Part shown: positions 1 through 9,478 of the stretch, piece after piece | Numbering within the stretch: the stretch's first letter is position 1 | Layout of the letters: each line of letters starts with the position of its first letter | Source of the DNA: Anaeromyxobacter soli | GTDB lineage: Bacteria; Myxococcota; Myxococcia; Myxococcales; Anaeromyxobacteraceae | Length of the DNA: 64,000 nt | Direction: 5' to 3' | NCBI RefSeq assembly: GCF_022808855.1 | Contig: NZ_JAKZLF010000002.1 | Span: forward strand, 124,001-188,000 | The notes under the pieces: generated by a model | Database searches by the model: none | Told to the model about the DNA's origin: nothing | The model's input: only the letters and a program-made list of their open reading frames with translations | Program-made: the position numbers and the translations under genes

Positions 1-1816
1 CCGCCACCGCCCGGGCGAGCGCGTCGCTCACGTTCGCGAGCTGCGCGACCACGCGCTCCCGCACCGCCGGCGTCTGCACCTTCGTGAGCTCGAACCGGAA
101 GGCCCGCACGATGTGCGCCTGCTCCATCTCGGACTGGCTCTCCCAGAACAGCGTGGCCTGCGTGTAGTGGTCGGCGAACTTCTCGGGCTTGCCGCGCACC
201 TTGTCCTCCGGGGTCGGATCGGGGAACGAGGTGAAGCCCGCCGCGGCGCCGACCTGGAACGGGCAGCCGCCGGCGAGCGAGTTGGGCTCGTACGCCACGC
301 GCCCCCGGTGGATCGCCTGCCGGTGCATCCCATCGCGCTGACCGTTGTGCACCTGCGCCACCGGGGCGTTGATGGGGATCTCGTGGAAGTTCGGCCCGCC
401 CAGGCGCGAGATCTGCGTGTCGACGTACGAGTGGATGCGGCCGGCGAGGAGGGGATCGTTCGAGAAGTCGATCCCGGGCACGACGTGCGCCGCGCAGAAG
501 GCGACCTGCTCCGTCTCGGCGAAGAAGTTGTCCGGGTTCCGGTTCAGCACGAGCCGCCCCACCGGGCGCACGGGCACGAGCTCCTCCGGGACGATCTTGG
601 TCGGGTCGAGGACGTCGAACGAGAACCGGGCGGCCTCCTCCTCTGTGAAGAGCTGGACGCCCAGCTGCCACTCGGGGAACTGCCCCGCCTCGATGGACTC
701 CCACAGGTCCCGGCGGTGGTAGTCGGGATCGGCCCCGTTGATCTTCACGCACTCGTCCCAGTCGAGGGAGTGGGTCCCGCGCACCGGGCTCCAGTGGAAC
801 TTCACGAACCGTGACTCGCCCGCGGCGTTGACGAACCGGAACGTGTGCACGCCGAAGCCCTGCATCATGGAGTAGCTCCGCGGCAGCGCGCGGTCGCTCA
901 TGACCCAGAGGAGCATGTGCGTCGACTCGGGCATGAGCGACACGAAGTCCCAGAACGTGTCGTGCGCGCTCGCCGCCTGCGGCATGCCGTGGTGAGGCTC
1001 GGGCTTCACCGCGTGGACGAAGTCCGGGAACTTGATCGCGTCCTGGATGAAGAACACCGGCATGTTGTTGCCGACCAGATCGAAGTTCCCCTCGTCCGTG
1101 TAGAACTTCACGGCGAACCCGCGCACGTCGCGGGCGAGGTCCGCCGAGCCGCGCTCCCCCGCGACCGTCGAGAAGCGCACGAAGACCGGGGTGCGCTTGC
1201 CCTCCTCCGCCAGGAACGACGCCCGGGTGACCTCGGTGAGGGCCTCGGTGCACTCGAAGAACCCGTGCGCGGCCGAGCCTCGCGCGTGCACGATGCGCTC
1301 GGGGATCCGCTCGTGGTCGAAGTGCGTGATCTTCTCGCGGAGGATGAAGTCCTCCATGAGCGTGGGGCCGCGCAGCCCCGCCTTGAGCGAGCTCTGGTCG
1401 TCGGCGATCGGAACGCCCTGGTTGGTGGTGAGTCCCCGGTCGGTGGAGTCCACCCGGACGCGGTCGAGCGGCAGGTTGCCTGGATTGACGCCGAGTCTCT
1501 CCTGCGGCTTGCCCCGCCCCACCTTGGCGGACGAGACCGCCTCGCTGAGCGTGCTGCCGGTCGCGGCCACGTCCCCCGGCGGCACGTGCGCGCCCTCCGG
1601 CGGATTGCGCGCGAGGGCGCCGTGCTCGGCCTTCTTGTTGGCGTTGAACGGCATGGCGGCGGCGAGCGCGTCGGTCGCGGCCAGCTTCGCGGCGAGCGCG
1701 TCGTCCGCTCTGGCAGCGGAGGTTCCTCGCCGTGACCCGCTCACCGTGGAGCGGGCGGACGCCTTGGCGGTGGACTTCTTCGGCGGCGGGGACGGCTTCC
1801 TCGGCTTGGCGGCCAT
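1..1816 (-). CDS. katE: Large-subunit catalase (KatE/HPII type), 3' end cut by window edge
   Basis: Haem catalase that dismutates hydrogen peroxide in the cytoplasm. About 605 residues are visible from an ATG at 1816; the C-terminus lies outside the window. The first ~50 residues are a Lys/Pro/Ala-rich extension, then the catalase core. The active-site His is in [11 protein letters not shown] (about residue 177), the distal Asn in [14 protein letters not shown] (about 250), and the proximal haem Tyr in RIHSYVDTQ. The long N-terminal region before the core places it with large-subunit (clade 2) catalases such as HPII; the flavodoxin-like C-terminal domain expected for that clade would be off the edge. 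It is transcribed away from the Pat-like gene across a 326-nt divergent gap. Function is secure; clade assignment is inferred from the N-terminal extension. Confidence 0.95.
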   Translation of the reverse strand, partial: MAAKPRKPSPPPKKSTAKASARSTVSGSRRGTSAARADDALAAKLAATDALAAAMPFNANKKAEHGALARNPPEGAHVPPGDVAATGSTLSEAVSSAKVGRGKPQERLGVNPGNLPLDRVRVDSTDRGLTTNQGVPIADDQSSLKAGLRGPTLMEDFILREKITHFDHERIPERIVHARGSAAHGFFECTEALTEVTRASFLAEEGKRTPVFVRFSTVAGERGSADLARDVRGFAVKFYTDEGNFDLVGNNMPVFFIQDAIKFPDFVHAVKPEPHHGMPQAASAHDTFWDFVSLMPESTHMLLWVMSDRALPRSYSMMQGFGVHTFRFVNAAGESRFVKFHWSPVRGTHSLDWDECVKINGADPDYHRRDLWESIEAGQFPEWQLGVQLFTEEEAARFSFDVLDPTKIVPEELVPVRPVGRLVLNRNPDNFFAETEQVAFCAAHVVPGIDFSNDPLLAGRIHSYVDTQISRLGGPNFHEIPINAPVAQVHNGQRDGMHRQAIHRGRVAYEPNSLAGGCPFQVGAAAGFTSFPDPTPEDKVRGKPEKFADHYTQATLFWESQSEMEQAHIVRAFRFELTKVQTPAVRERVVAQLANVSDALARAVA

Positions 1817-2142
1817 GCGCGGTACTCCCGGGTGCGGGTCCCGCTCGGCAGCTGGCGCCCGGGGCCGGGGCGGCGACTGCGCGTGCGGTGTCCTCAACTT
1901 CGGTCCGCCACCCCCGCGGCGGTAGCGCCGACGCCACCACGGGCGCGCAGTCGCCGCGGCGGTGTGCCGCGGAGCGGCCCCCGCCGCCACCTCGCCCGGC
2001 GAGGCACGGAGCGCAGCTTCGCTTTGCACCTCGGGGAGACAGGCTGCGTCGAGGGCGCGAGCCCGCCTTCGAAGGGGTGTTGGCCACGCCCCCGAGATCT
2101 GGCCCGCCGCGGCGGCGCCGTCGGAGGTAGCATCGCGGGAGC
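1817..2142. other. Divergent intergenic region, no gene seen
   Basis: 326 nt between the divergent catalase and Pat-like genes. It must hold both promoters but I see no convincing -10/-35 pair, hairpin or repeat. No reading frame here resembles a protein. Confidence 0.4.
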
Positions 2143-4578
2143 GTGCGCCCCCACCCGTTCGAACGTGTCTTCGCTCCCCGCGCCATCGCGGTGTTCGGGG
2201 CCGACGGCCAGGAGTCGGCCGGCCATCGCATCCTCCGGAACGTGGTCGCGGGCGGGTTCGCGGGGCCGGTCCACGTCATCGGCGAGCCGGCGGAGTGCCC
2301 GGCCGGCGTGCGGCGCTGCGCCTCGCTCGCCGAGGTGGAGGGCGAGATCGACCTCGCCATCGTGGCCTCGCCCGCCGCATCGCTTCCCGAGGTGGTGCGC
2401 GCGTGCGCGGCGCGCCGCGTCGGCGGGGCCGTGATCGCTCCCCCGGCGTCGGGCGCGACCGGCCGCGCGGCGCTCGACGCGGGCGCGGTCCGCGCGCTCC
2501 TCGCGGAGGCCGCGCGAGGCGGTCTGCGGCTCCTCGGGCCGAACAGCGTCGGCCTCATCCGGCCGGCCGCGCGGCTCAACGCGACCCTCACGAACGGGGG
2601 CGCGTCTCCCGGGTCCATCGGGCTCGTCTCGCAGTCCGGCGCGATCTGCGCCACCGCGCTCGACTGGGCGGCGGCGCACCGGGTCGGGTTCTCGGCGGTG
2701 GTGTCGCTCGGGGACGCGCTCGACGTCGACTTCGGCGAGGTGCTCGAGTACCTCGCGCTCGACCGCGCCACGAAGAGCATCCTCCTCTACCTCGAGACGA
2801 TCCGCTCCGCGCGCGCGTTCCTGAGCGGCCTGCGCCTCGCCGCGCGCCTCAAGCCCGTCGTGGTGGTGAAGGCGGGTCGCCACGGCGCGGGGGCGGGCAG
2901 CGCGTCGTCGGACGACGCCTTCGACGCCGCGCTCGCGCGCGCCGGCGCCGTGCGGGTCGGCTCGATGGACCAGATGTTCGCCGCCGCGCGGCTCCTCGGG
3001 ACCCCGCGCCCCGTGAGCGGCAACCGGCTCGCCGTCGTCACGAACGCCCGCGGGCCCGGCCTGCTCGCCGCCGATCGCGCCGCCGAGCTCGGCGTGGTCG
3101 TCCCGCCGCTCGCCGACGCGACCTGGCGGGAGCTCGACGCGCTCCTGCCGGCGGCGTGCTCCCGCTCGAACCCGCTCGACCTCCTCGACGACGCCGATCC
3201 CGCGCGCTACCGGATCGCGGTGGAGCGCTGCCTCGCCGATCCCGACGTCGACGCGGTGCTCGCCATGCTCGCCCCGCTCGCGCGCGCGCAGCCGGCGGGC
3301 GCGGCCGACGCGGTCGTCGCGGCGAGCCAGGGCCGCTCGAAGCCGATCGTGGCCTGCTGGATGGGCGAGGAGCTCGTGCGGAGCGCCCACGCGCGCTTCC
3401 TCGAGGCGGGCGTCCCGGACTTCTCCTCGCCGGAGGCGGCGGTGGACGGGTTCGCGCTCCTCGCGAGCCACGCGCGCAACCAGCGCCTGCTCCGGCAGGT
3501 GCCCGGCCCGCTCGCCCCCGACGCGATCCCGCACCTCGACCGCGCCCGGGAGATCGTGCAGGCGGCGCTCGCGCGCGGGCGCGACCGGCTCACCGGCGCG
3601 GAGCTGCGCCGGCTCCTCGCGGCCATCGGCATCCGCGATCGCGACTCCGCCGGGCAGCGGGTGAGCGGGACCGAGCTGTACGTCGGCGTCGCCCGCGACG
3701 CGGTCTTCGGGCCGGTGATCCGCTTCGGCCGGGGGGGACCCTCCGGGCTCGCCGGCGAGGCGGTCGTCGCGCTCCCGCCCCTCGACACGGCCATCATCCA
3801 GACCCTCGTGCGGACGAGCCGCATCGCCTCCGTGTTCACCGCCGCCGGCGGGATGACCGCGCGGGAGGTCGCCGCGTTCGAGCGCACGCTCTGGGCGGTG
3901 TCCGCGATCGTGAGCGAGCTGCCCGAGCTGCGTGAGCTCGAGATCTCGCCCCTCGTCGTGGCGGACGACGACGTCTACGCGTCCGGCGCGCGGACCTCCA
4001 TCGCGCCCGCCCTCCCGGAGGCGGGGCGGTACGGGCACATGGCGATCCACCCGTACCCGACGGACGTCGGCGCGCGCTGGCAGCTCCCCGGAGGCGTCAC
4101 GGTCTCGGTGCGGCCCATCCGGCCGGAGGACGCGGAGATGGAGGCGAGCTTCGTGCGCAACCTCTCCGACAACGCGCGCCACTTCCGCTTCATGATCGCG
4201 CTGAAGGAGCTCACCCGGGAGATGCTCATCCGGTTCACGCAGATCGACTACGACCGCGAGCTCGCGCTCGTCGCCCTGGTCGAGCGCGAGGGGAAGGAGA
4301 CGCAGATCGCGGTGGCGCGCTTCATCAAGGCGGACCCCGAGACCGCCCACGTCGCGATCGTGGTCGCCGACGCGTGGCAGGGGAAGGGGATCGGCGCGCG
4401 GCTGCTCCGGATGCTCATCGCGGCGGCGCGCGCGCGGGGGATCCTCCGCCTCGAGGGCGAGGTGCTGCACGAGAACACCACCGCGCTCGAGCTGATGGCG
4501 CGGGTGGGGTTCTCGATCCGCCGGGACCCCGAGAGCCCCGACCTCTGCCTCATCGAGATGAGCCTGACGGGCGCGTAG
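2143..4578 (+). CDS. Pat-like protein acetyltransferase: degenerate NDP-forming acyl-CoA synthetase fused to GNAT
   Basis: 811-residue fusion. Residues ~1-130 are a Rossmann CoA-binding domain ([13 protein letters not shown]), ~140-450 a succinyl-CoA ligase-like region ([29 protein letters not shown]), ~455-600 the end of an ATP-grasp domain, and ~645-805 a GNAT acetyltransferase with the acetyl-CoA loop [12 protein letters not shown]. In working ADP-forming synthetases the catalytic His lies in a GHxGA/SHTGAL loop; here that stretch reads [13 protein letters not shown] with no His. The ATP-grasp lacks its nucleotide-binding N-terminal part: the sequence jumps from [11 protein letters not shown] to [15 protein letters not shown]. 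As in Salmonella Pat, the synthetase part is therefore probably a sensor or regulatory domain and the GNAT is the active part, acetylating lysines of acyl-CoA synthetases such as the one at 12769-14472. GTG start preceded by GGGAG. Convergent with etfA. Confidence 0.85.
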   Translation: MRPHPFERVFAPRAIAVFGADGQESAGHRILRNVVAGGFAGPVHVIGEPAECPAGVRRCASLAEVEGEIDLAIVASPAASLPEVVRACAARRVGGAVIAPPASGATGRAALDAGAVRALLAEAARGGLRLLGPNSVGLIRPAARLNATLTNGGASPGSIGLVSQSGAICATALDWAAAHRVGFSAVVSLGDALDVDFGEVLEYLALDRATKSILLYLETIRSARAFLSGLRLAARLKPVVVVKAGRHGAGAGSASSDDAFDAALARAGAVRVGSMDQMFAAARLLGTPRPVSGNRLAVVTNARGPGLLAADRAAELGVVVPPLADATWRELDALLPAACSRSNPLDLLDDADPARYRIAVERCLADPDVDAVLAMLAPLARAQPAGAADAVVAASQGRSKPIVACWMGEELVRSAHARFLEAGVPDFSSPEAAVDGFALLASHARNQRLLRQVPGPLAPDAIPHLDRAREIVQAALARGRDRLTGAELRRLLAAIGIRDRDSAGQRVSGTELYVGVARDAVFGPVIRFGRGGPSGLAGEAVVALPPLDTAIIQTLVRTSRIASVFTAAGGMTAREVAAFERTLWAVSAIVSELPELRELEISPLVVADDDVYASGARTSIAPALPEAGRYGHMAIHPYPTDVGARWQLPGGVTVSVRPIRPEDAEMEASFVRNLSDNARHFRFMIALKELTREMLIRFTQIDYDRELALVALVEREGKETQIAVARFIKADPETAHVAIVVADAWQGKGIGARLLRMLIAAARARGILRLEGEVLHENTTALELMARVGFSIRRDPESPDLCLIEMSLTGA

Positions 4579-4581
4579 CGA

Positions 4582-5535
4582 TCACCTCAGCTTCGCCTGC
4601 AGCTCCGGCAGCGCGGGGAAGAGGTCGGCGACGAGGCCGTAGTCCGCGATCTGGAAGATGGGCGCGTCGGGGTCCTTGTTCACCGCCACGATCACCCGCG
4701 ACCCCTTCATGCCCGCGAGGTGCTGGATCGCGCCGGAGATGCCGGCCGCCACGTAGAGCTCCGGCGCGACCACCTTCCCGGTCTGCCCGACCTGCCAGTC
4801 GTTGGGCACCCACCCGGCGTCGACCGCGGCGCGGGTCGCGCCGACCGCGGCGCCGAGCGCGTCCGCGAGCGCCTCGACCGGCCTGAAGTCGCCCTTCGTG
4901 CCGCGGCCGCCCGCGACGATCGTGCGCGCCTCCGTCAGCTCGGGCCGCGCGCTCTTCACCTCCACGAAGCCGAGGTGCCGGGTCCGGAGGCTCGCGGCGT
5001 CGACCGCGACCGGCGCCCGCCGGAGCTCGCCCTGCCCTTCCCTCGGCGCCGCCGCGAACTCCGTGGGGCGCACCGTGAACACCTTCACGGGCGTCGTGAT
5101 CTCCACCTCGGCGAGCACGTTCCCCGCCCACATCGGCCGCCGGAACGTGAGGTCGCTCCCCTCTCCGCCGAACCCGACGACCTCCGTCGCCATGCCGGCC
5201 TCGAGCCTCGCCGCGACGCGCGGCAGCACGTCCTTCGCGACGGCGGTGGCGGCGGCGCCGACGAGGGTCGACCCGGTCGCCCGCGCGAGGTCGGCCACGA
5301 CCGGCGCCCACGCCTCCGCGAGGGGGTGCTCGAGCACGGCCGCGTCCGCGACGTGCACCTCGACGCCGTGCGCGGCGAGCTCCGCCGCGGCCGCGTCGAT
5401 GCCGCTCCCGAGGAGCGCGGCGGCGAGCCTGCCCCCGGTCCGCCTCGCCAGCTCGCGCCCGGCCGAGAGCGCGTGGAGGGACGCCTTCCGGAGGTGTCCC
5501 GCGTGCTGCTCCGCCACGATGAGCACGTTCGCCAT
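4582..5535 (-). CDS. etfA: Electron transfer flavoprotein alpha subunit
   Basis: 317 residues, normal length for EtfA. N-terminal half has the ETF alpha/beta fold ([19 protein letters not shown]); the C-terminal FAD domain (~200-310) carries the signatures [30 protein letters not shown] and [18 protein letters not shown]. With EtfB it forms the soluble flavoprotein that takes electrons from acyl-CoA dehydrogenases and passes them to the quinone pool. It follows etfB after 9 nt and has ATG preceded by GGGGG. The nearby acyl-CoA dehydrogenase and IcmF operon is a natural electron donor. Confidence 0.96.
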   Translation of the reverse strand: MANVLIVAEQHAGHLRKASLHALSAGRELARRTGGRLAAALLGSGIDAAAAELAAHGVEVHVADAAVLEHPLAEAWAPVVADLARATGSTLVGAAATAVAKDVLPRVAARLEAGMATEVVGFGGEGSDLTFRRPMWAGNVLAEVEITTPVKVFTVRPTEFAAAPREGQGELRRAPVAVDAASLRTRHLGFVEVKSARPELTEARTIVAGGRGTKGDFRPVEALADALGAAVGATRAAVDAGWVPNDWQVGQTGKVVAPELYVAAGISGAIQHLAGMKGSRVIVAVNKDPDAPIFQIADYGLVADLFPALPELQAKLR

Positions 5536-5544
5536 GTGGTCCCC

Positions 5545-6348
5545 CTAGACCGCCTTCGCCTCGTCGCGGAGCTTCCGGACGAGCTCGTCCACGTCCGCGA
5601 CCTTCACGCCGCCCTTGCGGGCGGGCGGCGCCGCGAGCTTCCTCACGGCCACCTTCGGCGTGAGGTCCACGCCGAGCGAGGCGGCCGGGATCTCGCGGAT
5701 CTCCTTCTTCTTCGCCTTCATGATCCCCGGGAGCGACGCGAACCGCGGCTTGTTGAGCCTGAGGTCCGTCGTGACGACCGCCGGGAGCCGGACCTCCAGC
5801 GTCTCGACGCCCCCGTCGACCTCGCGCACGACGGTCACGCGCGTCCCGTCGGCGGACACGGCGAGGCCGGGCAGCCGCTTCTGCTCCGCCTCGCTCTCCA
5901 GGCTGTCGTGCTTGGAGGCGAAGGTCGCCTGCCCCAGCCCGAGCCGCTCCGCGAGGTACTGGCCGGCCTGGTTCTGGTCGTCGTCGATGGACTGCTTCCC
6001 CAGGATGGCGAGGTCGGGCTTCTCCTGCTCGAACACCTTCGCGAGGAGGGCGGACACGACGACCGGGTCGAGGGGGCCGTCGTGCCGGACGTGGATCCCG
6101 CGGTCCGCCCCCATCGCGAGCGCGGCGCGGAGCTCGGTCACCGCCCGCGCCCCGCCGATGGAGACGACGACGACCTCGCCCCCGTGCTGCTCCTCGAGCC
6201 GCAGCGCCTCCTCGACGGCGATCTCGTCGAAGGGGTTCAGCTTGTAGTTCACGCCCTCGGTCACGATCCCCGTGCCGTCCGGCTTGACCTGGATCCGTGA
6301 CTCCGGATCCTCGACGCGCTTCGCGGTGACCAGCAGCTTCAGCGGCAT
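5545..6348 (-). CDS. etfB: Electron transfer flavoprotein beta subunit
   Basis: 267 residues with the family start MPLKLLVTAKRVEDPESRI, an AMP-binding core (EEQHGGEVVVVSIGG, LAILGKQSIDDD) and the beta-subunit recognition segment TTDLRLNKPRFASLPGIMKA near residue 200, which in other ETFs docks to the dehydrogenase partner. First gene of the etfBA operon; ATG with GGAGGGA upstream. Its promoter region shares a conserved dyad and -10 layout with the acyl-CoA synthetase operon promoter, so it is likely under the same control. Confidence 0.96.
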   Translation of the reverse strand: MPLKLLVTAKRVEDPESRIQVKPDGTGIVTEGVNYKLNPFDEIAVEEALRLEEQHGGEVVVVSIGGARAVTELRAALAMGADRGIHVRHDGPLDPVVVSALLAKVFEQEKPDLAILGKQSIDDDQNQAGQYLAERLGLGQATFASKHDSLESEAEQKRLPGLAVSADGTRVTVVREVDGGVETLEVRLPAVVTTDLRLNKPRFASLPGIMKAKKKEIREIPAASLGVDLTPKVAVRKLAAPPARKGGVKVADVDELVRKLRDEAKAV

Positions 6349-6372
6349 GCCGTCCCTCCCTCGCTCCTTTCG

Positions 6373-6439
6373 ACTCTACGCAGCCGCGGACGGCGGGCGC
6401 GATGCCCGGCGCGCCGCGCCGGCTGGCGGTTTTTGCCAG
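6373..6439 (-). promoter_or_regulatory. etfBA promoter region with TGGC/GCCA dyad
   Basis: Read on the minus strand: the dyad CTGGCAAAAACCGCCAG (6423-6439), then GGGCATCG (6400-6407), then a -10-like TAGAGT (6373-6378) and etfB. The dyad centre lies about 64 nt before the likely transcription start. The -35 is poor, as in activator-dependent promoters. The same three elements at almost the same spacing occur before the acyl-CoA synthetase gene (14511-14577). The protein bound is inferred to be the adjacent AraC-type regulator. Confidence 0.55.
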
Positions 6440-6462
6440 TCGGCGCAGGGGCGCTGTACCAT
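6433..6462 (+). promoter_or_regulatory. Candidate promoter of the AraC-type gene, overlapping the dyad
   Basis: TTGCCA (6433-6438), 18-nt spacer, TACCAT (6457-6462), 27 nt before the AraC-type ATG. The -35 lies in the right arm of the dyad at 6423-6439, so a protein bound there would compete with RNA polymerase, which suggests autoregulation. Confidence 0.4.
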
Positions 6463-6489
6463 CGGGGCCCCCGAACCGGCCCGAGAGCG

Positions 6490-7545
6490 ATGCAAAAGCA
6501 CACCGTCTCGATGCACTTCGTCGGCGCCGCCGTCGCCGGGCTCTCCGGCGACGCGCGCGCGCGGGTCCTCGCGTCCGCCGGCATCCCCGCCGACCTCCTC
6601 GCGACGCCCCATGCGCGGGTGCCGGCCGAGTCCTTCTCCGCCCTCTGGCTCGCCGTGAACCGCGAGCTCGACGACGAGTTCTTCGGCCTCGATCGCCGGC
6701 GGATGAAGTGCGGCAGCTTCGCCCTGCTGTGCCACGCGGTCCTGCACGCCGGGACGCTCGAGCGGGCGCTGCGGCGGATGCTGAGAGGGTTCGCGGTGTT
6801 CCTGGACGACGTCCGCGCCGAGCTGCGCGTCGAGGGGCGGGACGCGGTCGTCGTCGTGACGAACGGCATCGCGGACGCCTCCGCCCGCCGCTTCGCGGAC
6901 GAGACGTTCCTCATCATGGTCCACGGGCTGATGTGCTGGCTCGCGGGACGGCGCATCCCGCTCACGACGGCGGAGTTCGCGCACCCGCGTCCCCCCTACG
7001 CCCAGGAGTACACGGTCATGTACTCGCAGCGGCTGCGGTTCGACGCGGAGCGCACGGCCATCCGGTTCGATGCGCAGCTCCTCGCGCTGCCGATCCGTCA
7101 GACCGCGAGCAGCCTGAAGACCTTCCTGCGCACGGCGCCGCAGTCGGTGTTCCTCAAGTACACGAACGAGGAGAGCTGGACGGCGCGCCTGCGCCGCCGG
7201 CTCCGCCGGAGCATCGGCCAGCTGGAGTGGCCCCGGCTCGAGGACGTCGCGCGCGAGTTCCACGTCGCGCCGACGACCCTCCGCCGCCGGCTCGACGCGG
7301 AGGGGACGAGCTACCAGGGCATCAAGGACGAGCTGCGGCGGGACGCGGCCGTCCATCACCTGTGCGGCACCCGCCTGAGCGTCGCCGAGATCGCCGCCAC
7401 GCTCGGCTTCCAGGAGACGAGCGCGTTCCACCGCGCGTTCAAGCGCTGGAGCGGGGTGCAGCCGGGCGAGTACCGCCGGCGCCAGGCCGAGCTCGCGCCG
7501 CGCTCCGACGACGCGCCGTCCGCGCCCGCCTCTGCCCGCGGCTGA
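6490..7545 (+). CDS. AraC family transcriptional regulator
   Basis: 351 residues. N-terminal ~1-200 matches the arabinose-binding-like ligand domain found in OruR/ArgR-type AraC proteins (FVGAAVAGLSGDARARVLASAG; GLDRRRMKCGSFALLCHAV). C-terminal ~250-345 is a double helix-turn-helix; the second helix pair reads SVAEIAATLGFQETSAFHRAF, a classic AraC signature. Start chosen at ATG 6490 (after GAGAG) rather than an upstream in-frame ATG at 6433, because 6433 lies in the promoter. It sits between etfBA (divergent) and the acyl-CoA dehydrogenase operon (convergent), so it probably senses a fatty or branched short-chain acid and controls both. The ligand is not evident. Confidence 0.88.
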   Translation: MQKHTVSMHFVGAAVAGLSGDARARVLASAGIPADLLATPHARVPAESFSALWLAVNRELDDEFFGLDRRRMKCGSFALLCHAVLHAGTLERALRRMLRGFAVFLDDVRAELRVEGRDAVVVVTNGIADASARRFADETFLIMVHGLMCWLAGRRIPLTTAEFAHPRPPYAQEYTVMYSQRLRFDAERTAIRFDAQLLALPIRQTASSLKTFLRTAPQSVFLKYTNEESWTARLRRRLRRSIGQLEWPRLEDVAREFHVAPTTLRRRLDAEGTSYQGIKDELRRDAAVHHLCGTRLSVAEIAATLGFQETSAFHRAFKRWSGVQPGEYRRRQAELAPRSDDAPSAPASARG

Positions 7546-7597
7546 GTCCGGGCCCGCCCGCGCTCAGGCGCGCCGCCGCCCCCCCCGGTGCAACATC

Positions 7598-7654
7598 CGC
7601 TCGGGCCGAGCCCTGCCGCGGCGCACGCTGCCTGCGGCGGGCTCGGCCCGAGCG
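7598..7654. terminator. Bidirectional hairpin between convergent genes
   Basis: A perfect 16-bp inverted repeat: CGCTCGGGCCGAGCCC at 7598-7613 and its complement at 7639-7654; pairing can extend inward through TGCCGC/GCGGC with one bulge. It lies between the 3' ends of the AraC-type gene and acd. There is no T-run on either side, so it may stop transcription with Rho or block read-through antisense. Confidence 0.5.
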
Positions 7655-7665
7655 AGCGACGGCCG

Positions 7666-9465
7666 TCAGAACTGGTCGTCCGGGAGGGCGAGCACCGCGT
7701 CGGCGTCGGCGACGACGGTCCGCGCGAGCCCACCGCCGCGCACGAGCACGTGGTCGGCGTAGAAGCGGGCCGTCGAGATCTTGGCACGGAGGAAGCCGGC
7801 CTCGCCGGTGCCCGCCTCGAGGTGCCGGTGCGCCGCGAGGGCGGCGCGGGCCATCTGCCAGCCGCCCGCGACGGTGCCGAAGAGCTCGAGGAACGGCACG
7901 GCGCCGGCGGCGGCGCGGCGCACGTCGGGTCCGAACGTGGCGACCACGAACTGCACCGCCTGCTCCAGGGCGGTGACGCCGTCGCGCAGCCGCGCCGCGA
8001 TCGCGGAGAGCGTCTCGCTCTTCTCCTGCTCGAGCCGCGTCACGACCTCGCGCATCTCGGCCATCACCCGGCGGATCGTCTCTCCGCCGTCGCGCGCGAC
8101 CTTCCGGCCGACGAGGTCGATGGCCTGGATGCCGTTCGTGCCCTCGTAGATCGAGGTGATCCGGGAGTCGCGGAAGAGCTGCGCCGCCCCGGTCTCCTCG
8201 ATGAAGCCCATGCCGCCGTGGACCTGGATCCCGAGCGACGCGATGTCGATCGCGTTGTCGGTGCTCCAGGCCTTCACGATCGGGATCATGAGCTCGACGA
8301 ACGCCTGGCTGCGCGCGCGCTGCTCCGCCTCGGGGTGGCAGCGCGCCGTGTCCATCGCCGCCGCCGTGACGCAAGCGACGGCGCGCATGGCCTCGGTCCG
8401 CGACTTCATGAGCAGGAGCATCCGGCGGACGTCCGGGTGGCGGAGGATCGCCACCTTCTCCTTGCTCCGCGTGCCGAGCTCCGTCCCCTGGAGGCGCTCC
8501 CGCGCGCAGGCGAGCGCGAGCTGGTAGGCGCGCTCCGCGATGCCGACGCCCTCCAGGCCCACCGAGAACCGGGCCGCGTTCATGGTGATGAACATGTACT
8601 CGAGGCCGCGGTTCTCCTCGCCGACGAGCCACCCGACCGCGCCGTCCTTGTCGCCGAAGGCGAGGACGGCGGTGGGGCTCGCGTGGATGCCGAGCTTGTG
8701 CTCGAGCGACACGCAGCGGACGTCGTTCCTCGCGCCGAGGCTGCCGTCGGCGTTCACGAGGAACTTCGGCACCACGAACAGCGAGATGCCCTTGACGCCC
8801 TCGGGGGCGTCGGGCGTCCGGGCGAGGACCAGGTGGACGATGTTCTCGGCGAGATCGTGCTCGCCGTAGGTGATGAAGATCTTCTGCCCCTCGAGGCGGT
8901 AGCTGCCGTCCGGCTGCCGCACGGCGCGGGTGCGCACCGCCGAGAGATCGGAGCCCGCCTGCGGCTCGGTGAGCACCATCGTGCCGGCCCACTCGCCCGA
9001 GGTGAGCTTCGGCAGGTACCGACCCTTCAGCTCCTCGGAGCCCTTCAGCTCGAGCGCCTCGATCGCGCCGCGCGTGAGCATCGGGCAGAGCGCGAACGAG
9101 AGGTTCGCCGCGTTCCACATCTCCTCGACGAGCGCGGAGACGAGGCGCGGGACCCCCTGGCCTCCGTACTCGGGGCTGCAGGAGAGGGCGTTCCAGCCCC
9201 CCTCCACGAAGCTGCGGTACGCGCCTCGCCAGCCGGTGGCCGTGACGACCTCGCCGTCGGCGACGACCCGCGCCCCCTCGCGGTCGCCCACGACGTTGAG
9301 GGGCGAGAGGACCCCGGCGGCGAACTTCCCGGCCTCGGCGAGGATCGCCTCCGCGAGCTCGAGGTTCACCTCGCCGCAGCCCGGCAGGCGGGCGACCTCG
9401 TCGATCGGGGCGAGCTCACGCAGGACGAACTGCATGTCGCGGAGGGGTGCGGTGTATTCCTTCAT
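7666..9465 (-). CDS. Acyl-CoA dehydrogenase, large (~600 aa) type
   Basis: FAD enzyme that oxidises an acyl-CoA to the enoyl-CoA, donating electrons to ETF. 599 residues, typical of the FadE5/DmdC-like subgroup with an extra C-terminal domain. Seen: N-terminal helical domain, central FAD segment (PMLTRGAIEALE, MVLTEPQAGSDLSAVRTRA), the IFITYGEHDLAENIVHLVLA stretch, and the C-terminal IYEGTNGIQAIDLVGRK whose Glu is the expected catalytic base. Residues ~470-590 form the added C-terminal domain. Last gene of the acs-icmF-acd operon, 13 nt after icmF. Probable substrates are butyryl-CoA, isobutyryl-CoA or methyl-branched relatives, inferred from the neighbours. Confidence 0.93.
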   Translation of the reverse strand: MKEYTAPLRDMQFVLRELAPIDEVARLPGCGEVNLELAEAILAEAGKFAAGVLSPLNVVGDREGARVVADGEVVTATGWRGAYRSFVEGGWNALSCSPEYGGQGVPRLVSALVEEMWNAANLSFALCPMLTRGAIEALELKGSEELKGRYLPKLTSGEWAGTMVLTEPQAGSDLSAVRTRAVRQPDGSYRLEGQKIFITYGEHDLAENIVHLVLARTPDAPEGVKGISLFVVPKFLVNADGSLGARNDVRCVSLEHKLGIHASPTAVLAFGDKDGAVGWLVGEENRGLEYMFITMNAARFSVGLEGVGIAERAYQLALACARERLQGTELGTRSKEKVAILRHPDVRRMLLLMKSRTEAMRAVACVTAAAMDTARCHPEAEQRARSQAFVELMIPIVKAWSTDNAIDIASLGIQVHGGMGFIEETGAAQLFRDSRITSIYEGTNGIQAIDLVGRKVARDGGETIRRVMAEMREVVTRLEQEKSETLSAIAARLRDGVTALEQAVQFVVATFGPDVRRAAAGAVPFLELFGTVAGGWQMARAALAAHRHLEAGTGEAGFLRAKISTARFYADHVLVRGGGLARTVVADADAVLALPDDQF

Positions 9466-9478
9466 GGCTGACCTCCAA

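Noticed and set aside
1894-4470. Long antisense frame of over 800 codons opposite the Pat-like gene
   Set aside because: Arg/Gly/Asp-rich product with no domain, typical of antisense frames in very GC-rich DNA. Similar long antisense frames were left out elsewhere.
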